Source: Prosthecobacter sp. (GTDB lineage Bacteria; Verrucomicrobiota; Verrucomicrobiia; Verrucomicrobiales; Verrucomicrobiaceae). From it: a stretch of 64,000 nt of DNA. The stretch spans positions 1 to 64,000 of the forward strand of contig JAIPJY010000001.1 of the NCBI GenBank assembly GCA_021733925.1, in the 5' to 3' direction. This document shows, piece by piece, positions 18,149-26,505 of the stretch. The position numbers and the translations under genes are program-made. The first letter of the stretch is position 1, and every line of letters starts with the position of its first letter. The notes beneath the pieces were generated by a model. That model made no database searches, was not told the DNA's origin, and saw only the letters and a program-made list of their open reading frames with translations.

Positions 18149-20191
18149 ATGATCCGCATCGCCGTTCTCCTTTTTGCACTCAGTTTCTCAGCGCATGCCG
18201 CCACGGAGGCGGATGTCATCGTTTATGGAGCCACACCCGGCGGATTCTGCGCCGCCATCGCCGCAGCGCGTGAAGGCGCATCCGTCATCCTGCTGGAGCC
18301 GACAGATCACGTCGGCGGAGTAAACACCGGCGGTCTGTGTTTCAGCGACTCCAATCAAACGGTGCGCAGCACGGTGCTGGGCTTGTTCGAGGAGTGGCAC
18401 GCGCGCATCGAGAAGGACTATCAGCAACGCGGCGTGGTGCTGCCCTACAAGGTAGGCGAGAAGGATCACACTCACTGGACCTATGAACCGCATGTGGCGG
18501 CGAAGATCACCCAGCAGATGCTCGATGAAGCAGGTGTGAAGGTGCTGACAAAGCGAAATTTGAAATCGGTGACAAAAGACGGCTCACACATTGGAAAACT
18601 TATGACAAGTGACGGCGAATTCGCCGCCAAAGTATTCGTCGATGGCACCTATGAAGGAGATCTGATGGCGGCGGCCAATGTGAGCTGGGCAATCGGCCGC
18701 GAGGGGCGGCAGGAGTTTGGCGAGCCTCTTGCCGGAAAGCATTACTCCAAGCCCAAGATGATGATTTCCGGCCTGGATGCAGAGGGCAAGCCGCTGCCTC
18801 TGATCACCACAACGGATGCAGGCCCGGACGAGGCCGGCGACAAAAACGTGATGGTGTACAGCTTCCGTCTGTGCGTGACCAACGACCCCGCCAACCGCGT
18901 GCCATTTCCACAGCCGGCTCATTATGACCCTGCGCGCTTTGAAGTGGTTCGGCGCTACTTTGCGCAGGAAAAAAGGCCGCATCTCCTCTGGGATCTGTAT
19001 CCGCTCCCGGGCAACAAGTTTGATGCGAACAACGGCATCGGCAAACAGTTCTCCATGGGCCTCGTCGGTGCCTGCAACGGCTGGAGCGAAGCGGATGAGG
19101 CCGGACGCGCGAAGATCTGGGAGGCGCACAAACAGTACACACTGGAGCTTCATCACTTTCTCAGCACCGATCTTGCCGTGCCGGAACATCTGCGTCAGCA
19201 GATGGCGGAGATCGGTCTCTGCCGCGATGAATTCGCTGCCTACGACCATTGGTCGCCGCAGCTCTATGTGCGCGAAGGTCGGCGCATGATCGGTGAATAT
19301 GTCGTGTCACAAAAAGACATCATGGACGAGCCGAAGAAGGATGACCCCATTATTGTATCCTCGTTCCCCATCGACTCGCATGACTGCCAGCGCGTGGGAA
19401 CCAAGGACATGGTTGTTGATGAAGGCACCATCATGCCGGTGCGCATGGCCGGTCGGCGACACGGCTATCCTTATCACATCCCGTATCGTGCCATCCTTCC
19501 GAAAGCCGCTGAGTGTGACAACCTCCTCGTTCCCGTGGCACTGTCCTGCACGCATGTGGGCATCTCTTCGATCCGTGTGGAGCCGACATGGATGATTCTC
19601 GGCCAGAGCGCAGGCATTGCCGCCGCTATGAGTGCGAAGCAAAACCTCGCCGTGCAAAAGCTGCCTTATCCCGCGCTGCGTGAGCGTCTTCTGGCGCAGA
19701 AACAGGTGCTCGAACTGCCGGTGCTGCCGGATCTTCCGCCCGAAGCAAAGGGTGCGATGAACGTCGATCCGAAAACCCTGCCGGGCATTGTGCTTGATGA
19801 TTCTGAGGCTGAACTCCAAGGTCAGTGGAGCCACTCGTCCGGCTTCAAGCCGCACATCGGCACCGGGTATCTCCATGACGACAAACGCGCTGACGGCCAG
19901 TCCATCGCCCTCTGGCGCTGCAAAGCGCCCAAGACAGGACGCTATGAAGTGCGCATGGCTTATTCACCCCATGAGACGCGCGCGACGAAAGTGCCGGTGA
20001 CGATTCAATGCAGCGGGCGCAAAACAGACATCGCCGTTGATCAAACTCAGTCGCTGGCCGCCGGAGAGGCGTTTCGCACCATCGGCAGCGTTCAACTTGA
20101 TGGCGGTGTCGAAACGACCATCACTGTGGGCAATGCAGGCACTGACGGTTTTGTGATTCTGGATGCGCTGCAGCTCATCGAAGCTAAGTGA
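18149..20191 (+). CDS. Secreted FAD oxidoreductase with golvesin-like C-terminal domain
   Basis: 680 residues from ATG 18149; a GTG three codons earlier is possible. A signal peptide (MIRIAVLLFALSFSAHA) is followed by the dinucleotide motif VIVYGATPGGFCAAIAAAREGA and LLEPTDHVGGVNTGG. Further family segments are FVDGTYEGDLMAAA and GYPYHIPYRAILP. The last 125 residues (from IVLDDSEAELQGQWSHSSG) resemble the golvesin/xanthan-lyase CBD-type domain. That domain is fused to such oxidoreductases in Planctomycetes and Verrucomicrobia. It probably oxidises or binds a polysaccharide outside the cytoplasm. A second, shorter oxidoreductase follows, with 7 bases between stop and start. Confidence 0.85.
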   Translation: MIRIAVLLFALSFSAHAATEADVIVYGATPGGFCAAIAAAREGASVILLEPTDHVGGVNTGGLCFSDSNQTVRSTVLGLFEEWHARIEKDYQQRGVVLPYKVGEKDHTHWTYEPHVAAKITQQMLDEAGVKVLTKRNLKSVTKDGSHIGKLMTSDGEFAAKVFVDGTYEGDLMAAANVSWAIGREGRQEFGEPLAGKHYSKPKMMISGLDAEGKPLPLITTTDAGPDEAGDKNVMVYSFRLCVTNDPANRVPFPQPAHYDPARFEVVRRYFAQEKRPHLLWDLYPLPGNKFDANNGIGKQFSMGLVGACNGWSEADEAGRAKIWEAHKQYTLELHHFLSTDLAVPEHLRQQMAEIGLCRDEFAAYDHWSPQLYVREGRRMIGEYVVSQKDIMDEPKKDDPIIVSSFPIDSHDCQRVGTKDMVVDEGTIMPVRMAGRRHGYPYHIPYRAILPKAAECDNLLVPVALSCTHVGISSIRVEPTWMILGQSAGIAAAMSAKQNLAVQKLPYPALRERLLAQKQVLELPVLPDLPPEAKGAMNVDPKTLPGIVLDDSEAELQGQWSHSSGFKPHIGTGYLHDDKRADGQSIALWRCKAPKTGRYEVRMAYSPHETRATKVPVTIQCSGRKTDIAVDQTQSLAAGEAFRTIGSVQLDGGVETTITVGNAGTDGFVILDALQLIEAK

Positions 20192-20198
20192 TCTCACC

Positions 20199-21785
20199 AT
20201 GATGAAGTCACTGTTCCTCGCTTGTTTGATCTGCGTCACCCACCTCAACGCTGCGGACATTGTGGTATATGGAGGCGTGCCCTGCGGCATCGCGGCATCC
20301 ATTGTGGCTGCGCGTGAAGGTGCGAAGGTGGTGCTCATCGAACCGACGAAGCATGTCGGCGGGCTGAGCACGAGCGGTATCAACACGGCTGAGAGCGAGC
20401 ACATGCTGAAATGGACCATCGGCGGCTTCGCGGATGAATTTTACCGCCGTCTCGGCGCGCACTATCAGACAGGTGGGCCGGAGTATTTCTTTGAGTCCAG
20501 TGTCGCAGAGAAAATCTACCTCGAAATGCTGCACGAGGCGGGTGTGGAAGTGCGTTTTGGCGCATCCTTGGACAAGGTGGCCAAAGACGGTGCGCGCATC
20601 ACCGAGATCACCCTAACGGATGGCTCCAAGTTGCAGGCCAAAGTTTTTATCGATGCGAGTTATGAGGGAGACCTTATGGCGCGCTCTGGAGTCAAATACG
20701 CCATTGGCCGCGAGTCGAAGGCGGAGTTTGGCGAAGAGGCTGCGGGCATCCGTTTTGACAAGGCACCGCGTAGTGCCCGGACGGTGAATGAGATTGGAAC
20801 GCTGCTGCCAGGTATCAGCGCGTGGGCCAAAGATTTGCATGAGGGCGATCCTCATCGCGCACCCATGAACTACAATTTCCGCCTCACGGTGGCGAAGAAT
20901 CCCAAGCTGCAGGTGCCCATCCCGGCGCCGAAGCATTACGATGAAAAACGTTACGCACTGCTGGCCAACTGGTTCCGCGATCAGACTCTGCAAAAGAAGC
21001 CGGTGAAACTGGCAGACATCATCGACCTCTACGGGCGCCGCAACGGCAAGTTCGAAATGAACAACAAGCAGTCCGCCATCTATTCGCTCGGACACTTTGG
21101 CGGTCAATTTGACTGGCCTGACGCCAGTTACCAAGAGCGCGCTCGCATTTACCAGGATCACATGGATTACACGCTCGGCCTGCTGCATTTCCTCGCCACC
21201 GACGACGCAGTGCCTGAAAAGGTGCAGGAGGAGATGAAGTCTCTGGGGCTGCACAAGGACGAGTTCGCCGACAATGGGAACATGCCATATCAGCTCTATG
21301 TGCGCGAGGCGCGTCGGATGCGCGGCGAACATGTCGTGACTCAGCAGGATGTGCAGGATGACCGCCGCAAGCCGGACAGCATCGGCATGAGCAGCCATTT
21401 CATCGACTGCCATCACGTTCAGCGCGTGGCCTTAAATGAAAACGAGTTCGTTAATGAAGGCCGCATCTGGCGCATGGGCTACGCTTATCAGATTCCTTAT
21501 CGGGCACTCACGCCAATAGCCGCCGAATGCACGAACCTGCTCGTGCCCGGCGCAGCCAGCTACACACACGTGGCATTCTGTACGCTGCGTCTGGAAAGTG
21601 TGTGGATGATCACCGGTCACGCTGCGGGCATCGCCGCAGCGCAGGCGGTGAAGGACGATACGACCGTGCAGAATGTTCCGCTGGCCCCATTGCAGGAGAA
21701 GTTGCGTGCCCAGAAGCAGGTGGTCGATTTTATGCCCGGCCTGCCGGAGAAGTGTGAGCATCTCAACGGCCCGCCGGAATTTTGA
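20199..21785 (+). CDS. Secreted FAD-dependent oxidoreductase
   Basis: 528 residues from ATG 20199 (a second ATG follows immediately). A signal peptide (MMKSLFLACLICVTHLNA) precedes DIVVYGGVPCGIAASIVAAREGA, the FAD-binding Rossmann motif, and LIEPTKHVGGLSTSG. IDASYEGDLMARSGVKYAIGRES and CHHVQRVALNENEFVNEG match the family. It is clearly paralogous to the preceding gene, but it lacks that protein's golvesin-like domain. The tandem pair suggests either two substrates or two steps on one glycan. Substrate unknown. Confidence 0.86.
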   Translation: MMKSLFLACLICVTHLNAADIVVYGGVPCGIAASIVAAREGAKVVLIEPTKHVGGLSTSGINTAESEHMLKWTIGGFADEFYRRLGAHYQTGGPEYFFESSVAEKIYLEMLHEAGVEVRFGASLDKVAKDGARITEITLTDGSKLQAKVFIDASYEGDLMARSGVKYAIGRESKAEFGEEAAGIRFDKAPRSARTVNEIGTLLPGISAWAKDLHEGDPHRAPMNYNFRLTVAKNPKLQVPIPAPKHYDEKRYALLANWFRDQTLQKKPVKLADIIDLYGRRNGKFEMNNKQSAIYSLGHFGGQFDWPDASYQERARIYQDHMDYTLGLLHFLATDDAVPEKVQEEMKSLGLHKDEFADNGNMPYQLYVREARRMRGEHVVTQQDVQDDRRKPDSIGMSSHFIDCHHVQRVALNENEFVNEGRIWRMGYAYQIPYRALTPIAAECTNLLVPGAASYTHVAFCTLRLESVWMITGHAAGIAAAQAVKDDTTVQNVPLAPLQEKLRAQKQVVDFMPGLPEKCEHLNGPPEF

Positions 21786-21812
21786 CGTTCATTTCAATAT
21801 AAAATCTCTCCC

Positions 21813-23081
21813 ATGTTTACCCGTCGCCACTTCATCGCTTCCATCACTGCTGCAATGGGAGGATCCGTTTTCGCTGCCAACGGCAAGCCGAAAACTATTC
21901 TTCTACAGTCCGCCTGGGACACGGTGAACATTGGCGACATCGGTCACACGCCGGGAACACTGCATGTCATCGAAGAGCATCTGCCTGAGGTGAAGGTGGT
22001 GCTGTGGGCGATGAAGCTGGATGAGCGCGTCACCGTGATGCTCAAGACGCGTTTCCCCAAGGTGGAGATCATGCAAGGCAGCCTCACAGGCAAAGGCGAA
22101 AAGGACGAAGCACTGCGGCAGGCGATCACGGGTTGCGATCTGTTCATCCGAAACTCAGGCATGGGCCAGGACATCAGTTTCATGCAGTTTTGCCAGAAGG
22201 TGGGCAAACCCTACGGCCTCTTTGGGCAGTCGTACTTTGCCAGTATGGTGGATGGCAAAGGCTCAGAAGAGCGTGTCGCCTTGCTGAACGCCGCTTCGTT
22301 CATTTACACACGTGAGACGAAGACGCTGAACATCCTTAAAAGCCATGGCATCAAGGCACCCGTGCTCGAGTTCGGGCCGGACGGCTGTTTCGGCATCGAC
22401 GTGCGTGATGATGTGCGCGGATTGGCGACCATGAAAAAGCTTGGGTTGGAGGAGCGGAAGTTCATCACCCTGCAACTGCGCACCAACACCGCCAAACTGC
22501 CCGGCGTGGACGACACCCGTACCCCGAAGCTCAACCCTTTGCATCCTACGCCTGAGCAGGTCGCAGATGACGAACGCCGTGCGGCGAAATATCGGGAACT
22601 GGTCACGATGTGGGTCCAAAAGACCGGACACAAGGTGCTGATCGCGCCAGAGACGATCAAAGAGATGGGACATAACAAGCGCCTCATTCACGATCCGCTC
22701 CCGCCGGAGATCCAAAAGCATGTGGTGAACCTGGAGTACTTCTGGAACGCTGATGAAGCCGCCTCCATTTTTGCGCGGGCCCACACCGTCGTCTGCCATG
22801 AGCCGCATTCTCCGATCATCACCCTGGCAAACGGCACGCCGATCATCCACACCTACTCCGAGTTCCACTCGCCGAAGTGCTGGATGTTCAAGGACATCGG
22901 TCTGGGCGATTGGCTGCTGGAAATGGACGAAACACCTGTGGAGAAGATGACGGAAACGCTCTTTGCCATTGATGCCGACTACCCTGCGGCCCAAGGAAAA
23001 GTGAAGAAGGCCATGGCCTATGTGCATGAGTGCTTCGGCAAATCGATGCAGCACGTGAAGGGCATCCTCGAAAAACCCTGA
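21813..23081 (+). CDS. Polysaccharide pyruvyl transferase-like protein with Tat signal
   Basis: 422 residues. The N-terminus FTRRHFIASITAAMGG is a twin-arginine signal, which is odd because pyruvyl transferases are normally cytosolic. The fold segments NIGDIGHTPGTLHVIEEHLP, GCDLFIRNSGMGQD and the late AHTVVCHEPHSPIITLANGTP agree with the polysaccharide pyruvyl transferase family, which has a GT-B-like fold. It may modify exopolysaccharide, or be a repurposed exported member. It is flanked on both sides by secreted enzymes of the same apparent cluster. Confidence 0.78.
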   Translation: MFTRRHFIASITAAMGGSVFAANGKPKTILLQSAWDTVNIGDIGHTPGTLHVIEEHLPEVKVVLWAMKLDERVTVMLKTRFPKVEIMQGSLTGKGEKDEALRQAITGCDLFIRNSGMGQDISFMQFCQKVGKPYGLFGQSYFASMVDGKGSEERVALLNAASFIYTRETKTLNILKSHGIKAPVLEFGPDGCFGIDVRDDVRGLATMKKLGLEERKFITLQLRTNTAKLPGVDDTRTPKLNPLHPTPEQVADDERRAAKYRELVTMWVQKTGHKVLIAPETIKEMGHNKRLIHDPLPPEIQKHVVNLEYFWNADEAASIFARAHTVVCHEPHSPIITLANGTPIIHTYSEFHSPKCWMFKDIGLGDWLLEMDETPVEKMTETLFAIDADYPAAQGKVKKAMAYVHECFGKSMQHVKGILEKP

Positions 23082-23127
23082 TGATTTGACGGCAAAAAGA
23101 AAGGGCCGGGGTTCGTTTTCACACGCC

Positions 23128-24006
23128 ATGTCTTCGATTTCCCGCCGGGTGTTCCTCAGTCAAAGCGCTCTTTGCCTCTCAGGTCTGGGGGCGAACAGCC
23201 TCCTCGCTGCTGATGCAGCATCAGCCCCGCTGCTGCGTGTCGGTTTGATGACGGATCTGCATTATGCGGACAAGGAACCCACCAAGACGCGCTTCTACCG
23301 CGAAGCTCTTGGCAAGCTGGATGAAGCAGTGGCTCACATGAACCGTGAAAAACCGGCGCTGGTGGTCGAACTTGGCGATTTCATTGATCAGGCCGACTCG
23401 GTGGAGCGCGAGATCGAGTGGTTGAAGACGATGGAATCGCATTTCGCGAAGCTGACGATGCCGAGGCACTACGTACTGGGGAATCACTGCGTGGGAACGC
23501 TTACAAAGCAGGAATTTGCGCAGCATACCAAGGCGACTGGTGGCCATGCGGCAGTTGAGGCCGGTGGTGCGACGTTTTTGATCCTGGATGCCTGCTTCCG
23601 TGAGGATGGCACGCCGTATGAACGGAAGAATTTCAACTGGCAGGATGCCAACCTTCCCAAACCAGAACTGGCATGGCTGGAGGCAGCGCTGAGCAAAGCC
23701 AGCGGTCCGGTGATCATCTTCGCACATCAACGGCTCGACATGGACAAGGCGCATGCCGTTCGCAATGCCGCTCAAGTGCGTGCGCTGCTGGAAAAGTCCG
23801 GCAAGGTGCTTGCCGTCTTTCAGGGGCACTCGCACAAGAACGACTACCAGCAGATTGCCAGCATTCACTACACCACACTCGTGGCGATGGTCGAAGGCAG
23901 CGGCGCGGAAAACAACGGCTACACAATGCTCGACGTCATGGCCGATGGGTCCATGCGCTTGAACGGCTTTCGCAGGCAGACAAATCGCACATTGAATCAC
24001 ACATGA
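23128..24006 (+). CDS. Tat-exported calcineurin-like metallophosphoesterase
   Basis: 292 residues from ATG 23128, chosen because it opens a twin-arginine signal (SSISRRVFLSQSALCLSGLG). Metal-ligand motifs of the calcineurin fold are in order: MTDLHYAD (DxH), VELGDFID (GDxxD), VLGNHCV (GNH), IFAHQRLD (H) and FQGHSHKNDYQ (GHxH). It hydrolyses a phosphoester outside the cytoplasm; the substrate is unknown. Its stop codon overlaps the next start (ATGA), so it is translationally coupled to the DUF1080 protein. Confidence 0.88.
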   Translation: MSSISRRVFLSQSALCLSGLGANSLLAADAASAPLLRVGLMTDLHYADKEPTKTRFYREALGKLDEAVAHMNREKPALVVELGDFIDQADSVEREIEWLKTMESHFAKLTMPRHYVLGNHCVGTLTKQEFAQHTKATGGHAAVEAGGATFLILDACFREDGTPYERKNFNWQDANLPKPELAWLEAALSKASGPVIIFAHQRLDMDKAHAVRNAAQVRALLEKSGKVLAVFQGHSHKNDYQQIASIHYTTLVAMVEGSGAENNGYTMLDVMADGSMRLNGFRRQTNRTLNHT

Positions 24007-25445
24007 AACATCTTCTCCTTCTTCTGACACTCACAAGTTCCGCGCTGGCGGTGGAACCCGGCTTTGAAGCCATCTTCGACGGGAAAACTCTCGATGGCTG
24101 GAAACAGGATGGTAATTGGTCGGTTGTGAACGGCGAGATCACCCGCGTGAAACGTGGCGGCTCCCTGACGTATGAAAAGGCGAAGGTGCCGGATGATTTT
24201 GAGCTGCGCTTTGACTGGAAGGTGGCGAAGGGCTGCAACAGCGGCGTGTACTACCGGCCGGGCCAGTATGAGTATCAGTTGCTCGACAACGCCAACAGCC
24301 ACTACGGTGAGAATCCGCGGCAGAGTGCTGCGTCGCTGTTTTTTTGCATCGGCCCGACCAAGGATGTTGTGCGGCCGTTTGAGCAGTGGAATGAGGCGCG
24401 TGTCATCTGCAAGGGCAGTGTCATTCAGCACTGGTTGAACGGAGAGAAAGTGGTCGATTTCGACTATGCCAATCCGCGTTGGAAAGATGCGGTCAAGCTG
24501 GTGAGCTATCGCGGTACCGATCTGACGAAGCGTGGAGGCAATCTCTGGCTGCAGGACCATGGTGCGCCTGTGTGGTTCAAGAATTTGCGCTGGCGGGCGA
24601 TTCCTACTGATGAGCCGCTGGTGAGTGAAAACCTCACACCCATGCCCGTGTCCGAGGTTGCGCTGAAAAAAGAGCAGGAGCGCATTCAGGAGCTGCTGCA
24701 CCCCAAACCCAAGCCTGCGAAGAAATCTGCATGGCAGCACAAGGAACTGAAACGTTTCAAGGCCGATGAGGCTCATCAAGGCGTGGCGGTGGACGATGCG
24801 CACTTTTATGCGATTACCAACGCGGCCATTGGCAAGTATCGCAAAGACAACGGCGAACGCGTTGGCGGCTGGAAAGAAGCGAATGATGGCCACATCAAGC
24901 ATCTGAATGCCGGACTCGTGCTCGATGGGAAACTCTACTGCGCGCATTCGAATTACCCCGAGATGCCGATGAAGAGCTCCGTGGAGATTTGGGATCCGCA
25001 GACGATGCAGCATCTGGAGTCCATCGATTTGACCGACGCTGGTGGTTCACTGACTTGGGTGGATCGTCGCGAAGGAAAATGGTACGCCTGCTTTGCGCAG
25101 TATGCGAAGACCGGTGATCCTGCGAGGACGCGGATCGTGGCGTTTGATGCGCAGTGGAAGAAGCTCGGAGAACTGAGGTTCCCGGGCGAAATGGTGGCGA
25201 AGTTTGGCAAGAACAGCAGTTCCGGCGGCAGCTTCGGGCCAGACGGACATCTCTTCATCACCGGCCATGACGCGCAGGAGCTCTACGCGCTCGATCTTCC
25301 AGCCAAGGGGGATGTGTTAGTCTGGAAGACTGCGATTCCGATAAGCGCACACGGCCAAGCCTTTGCCTGGGATCGTGGCGAACCTGGGATGCTGTATTCC
25401 ATCGATCGGAAGACACATAAGGTGATTGTCTCGCGTGTGCAATGA
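24003..25445 (+). CDS. DUF1080 domain fused to a beta-propeller
   Basis: 480 residues from ATG 24003, which overlaps the previous stop; the frame extends far upstream but without support. A signal peptide (MKHLLLLLTLTSSALA) is followed by a DUF1080 (3-keto-disaccharide hydrolase-like) domain, about residues 18-205. It is recognised by GFEAIFDGKTLDGWKQDGNW and GCNSGVYYRPGQYEYQLLD. After a lysine/proline linker, residues 240-480 form repeats such as HQGVAVDDAHFYAITN and SFGPDGHLFITGHDAQELYAL, a propeller seen in so-called cycloisomerase-like proteins. The fusion suggests binding or processing of a sugar product. It ends the secreted cluster. Confidence 0.8.
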   Translation: MKHLLLLLTLTSSALAVEPGFEAIFDGKTLDGWKQDGNWSVVNGEITRVKRGGSLTYEKAKVPDDFELRFDWKVAKGCNSGVYYRPGQYEYQLLDNANSHYGENPRQSAASLFFCIGPTKDVVRPFEQWNEARVICKGSVIQHWLNGEKVVDFDYANPRWKDAVKLVSYRGTDLTKRGGNLWLQDHGAPVWFKNLRWRAIPTDEPLVSENLTPMPVSEVALKKEQERIQELLHPKPKPAKKSAWQHKELKRFKADEAHQGVAVDDAHFYAITNAAIGKYRKDNGERVGGWKEANDGHIKHLNAGLVLDGKLYCAHSNYPEMPMKSSVEIWDPQTMQHLESIDLTDAGGSLTWVDRREGKWYACFAQYAKTGDPARTRIVAFDAQWKKLGELRFPGEMVAKFGKNSSSGGSFGPDGHLFITGHDAQELYALDLPAKGDVLVWKTAIPISAHGQAFAWDRGEPGMLYSIDRKTHKVIVSRVQ

Positions 25446-25457
25446 TCCAAGTTTATA

Positions 25458-25841
25458 TCAGCCTTGCTGCAAGACGGCCTTGGTGCCCGGCTCCCAAGTC
25501 AGGCCCCAGTCGCGGAGTGACTTCAGGGTGGGGCGGAGGGCCTCGCCTTTCTCGGTGAGTTCGTAGGCCATCCGTTTGCCGCTGTCCGAGGCGGGTATCT
25601 GGCGCACGATGCCGGATTCGAGCAGACGTTCGAGGCGATCGCTGAGGATGTTGGTGGGTATGCCTTCGGGTGAGCTGACAAAGTCTTTGAAGCGGCTGCG
25701 GCCCAGCATGAGATCGCGGATGACGAGCAGCGTCCAACGGTCGCCAAAGACATCGAGAGCACAGGACACCGGGCAGGGGGAGCGGCGTGAGGATGGCGGT
25801 GGTGCCTTGAGCGGGCGTTTGGATGCTTTGGCCTTGGGCAT
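25458..25841 (-). CDS. HxlR-family transcriptional regulator
   Basis: 127 residues, a winged-helix regulator. CPVSCALDVFGDRWTLLVIRDL begins the fold, with cysteines at positions 23 and 27; several family members sense redox or electrophiles through such an N-terminal cysteine. SRFKDFVSSPEGIPTNILSDRL is the DNA-recognition region and RMAYELTEKGEAL the wing. It is divergent from the DinB-MATE operon with about 80 bases between them, so it probably represses that operon and itself. A palindrome in that gap is the best operator candidate. Confidence 0.9.
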   Translation of the reverse strand: MPKAKASKRPLKAPPPSSRRSPCPVSCALDVFGDRWTLLVIRDLMLGRSRFKDFVSSPEGIPTNILSDRLERLLESGIVRQIPASDSGKRMAYELTEKGEALRPTLKSLRDWGLTWEPGTKAVLQQG

Positions 25842-25861
25842 GACGAAGTATGATTTAGATC

Positions 25862-25910
25862 ACTTGCATTTCAAAAGTAAAATACTTGCAAAACGCAAGT
25901 GAAGTATAAT
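25862..25910. promoter_or_regulatory. Candidate HxlR operator and DinB promoter
   Basis: ACTTGC (25884-25889) and GCAAGT (25895-25900) form a perfect palindrome with a 5-base spacer. A further direct copy of ACTTGC lies at 25862-25867, 22 bases upstream, about two helical turns. A consensus-like -10 box, TATAAT, is at 25905-25910, and TACTTG at 25883-25888 could serve as -35 with a 16-base spacer, so the palindrome would cover the promoter. The -10 box would place transcription start only a few bases before the DinB start codon. Assignment is from position and symmetry only. Confidence 0.5.
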
Positions 25911-25920
25911 TGTGGGCGGA

Positions 25921-26505
25921 ATGAGCACCAACACTGATCCTCAACTCGCCCCACCAGGGGCCGGACTTCCCGCCATCGAACTTTGGGTCGCCCGGCTGCT
26001 GTTTGCGCTGACACGCCGTCGCGGAAACCGCGAGACTTTTGTCGCCAAATTTGAGCAGGAGCGTGCGGCGATCCGTGCGCTGGTGGATTCCTGCCCTGAA
26101 ACTCAGCGTGGAGAGCGGGTCCTCATCGCCCGCCTGCGCGGACTGGAGGACAGCAGCCGCAACTGGTCCGTGTGGATGACCCTGGACCATCTGCGCATCA
26201 CCAACACCGCTTTGGCCCGAGTCATTTCGGCACTGGCTGCTGGCAAGGTGCCACCAGGCAAGGCGAGCACGGCGGCGGTCAAGCCTTCTGCGGCGGTTAC
26301 AGCGACCGTCGAGGCAGAATTTGAGCGCTCTTGCGATGATGTGCTCGCCTCGATCACAGCGGCTACCGAGTTGAAGACCCAGGTGCGTTATGCACATCCG
26401 TGGTTTGGGCCGCTGGATGCTTTAGGCTGGGCGGCGATGGCGGGCATGCACATGGGCATTCATCGTGTGCAGATTGAAAGCATCATGGCAGGATTGCGTC
26501 GATGA
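25921..26505 (+). CDS. DinB-like four-helix-bundle protein
   Basis: 194 residues from ATG 25921; a GTG at 25912 is an alternative. The DinB_2-type fold is suggested by WSVWMTLDHLRITNTALARVI and HPWFGPLDALGWAAMAGMHMGIHRVQIESIM. Spaced histidines there (HL near the centre, MHMGIHR near the end) match the metal site. DinB-superfamily proteins include thiol transferases and metal-dependent enzymes with unknown substrates. The gene overlaps the following MATE gene by four bases (ATGA) and lies opposite HxlR. The trio looks like an inducible detoxification or efflux module. Confidence 0.75.
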   Translation: MSTNTDPQLAPPGAGLPAIELWVARLLFALTRRRGNRETFVAKFEQERAAIRALVDSCPETQRGERVLIARLRGLEDSSRNWSVWMTLDHLRITNTALARVISALAAGKVPPGKASTAAVKPSAAVTATVEAEFERSCDDVLASITAATELKTQVRYAHPWFGPLDALGWAAMAGMHMGIHRVQIESIMAGLRR

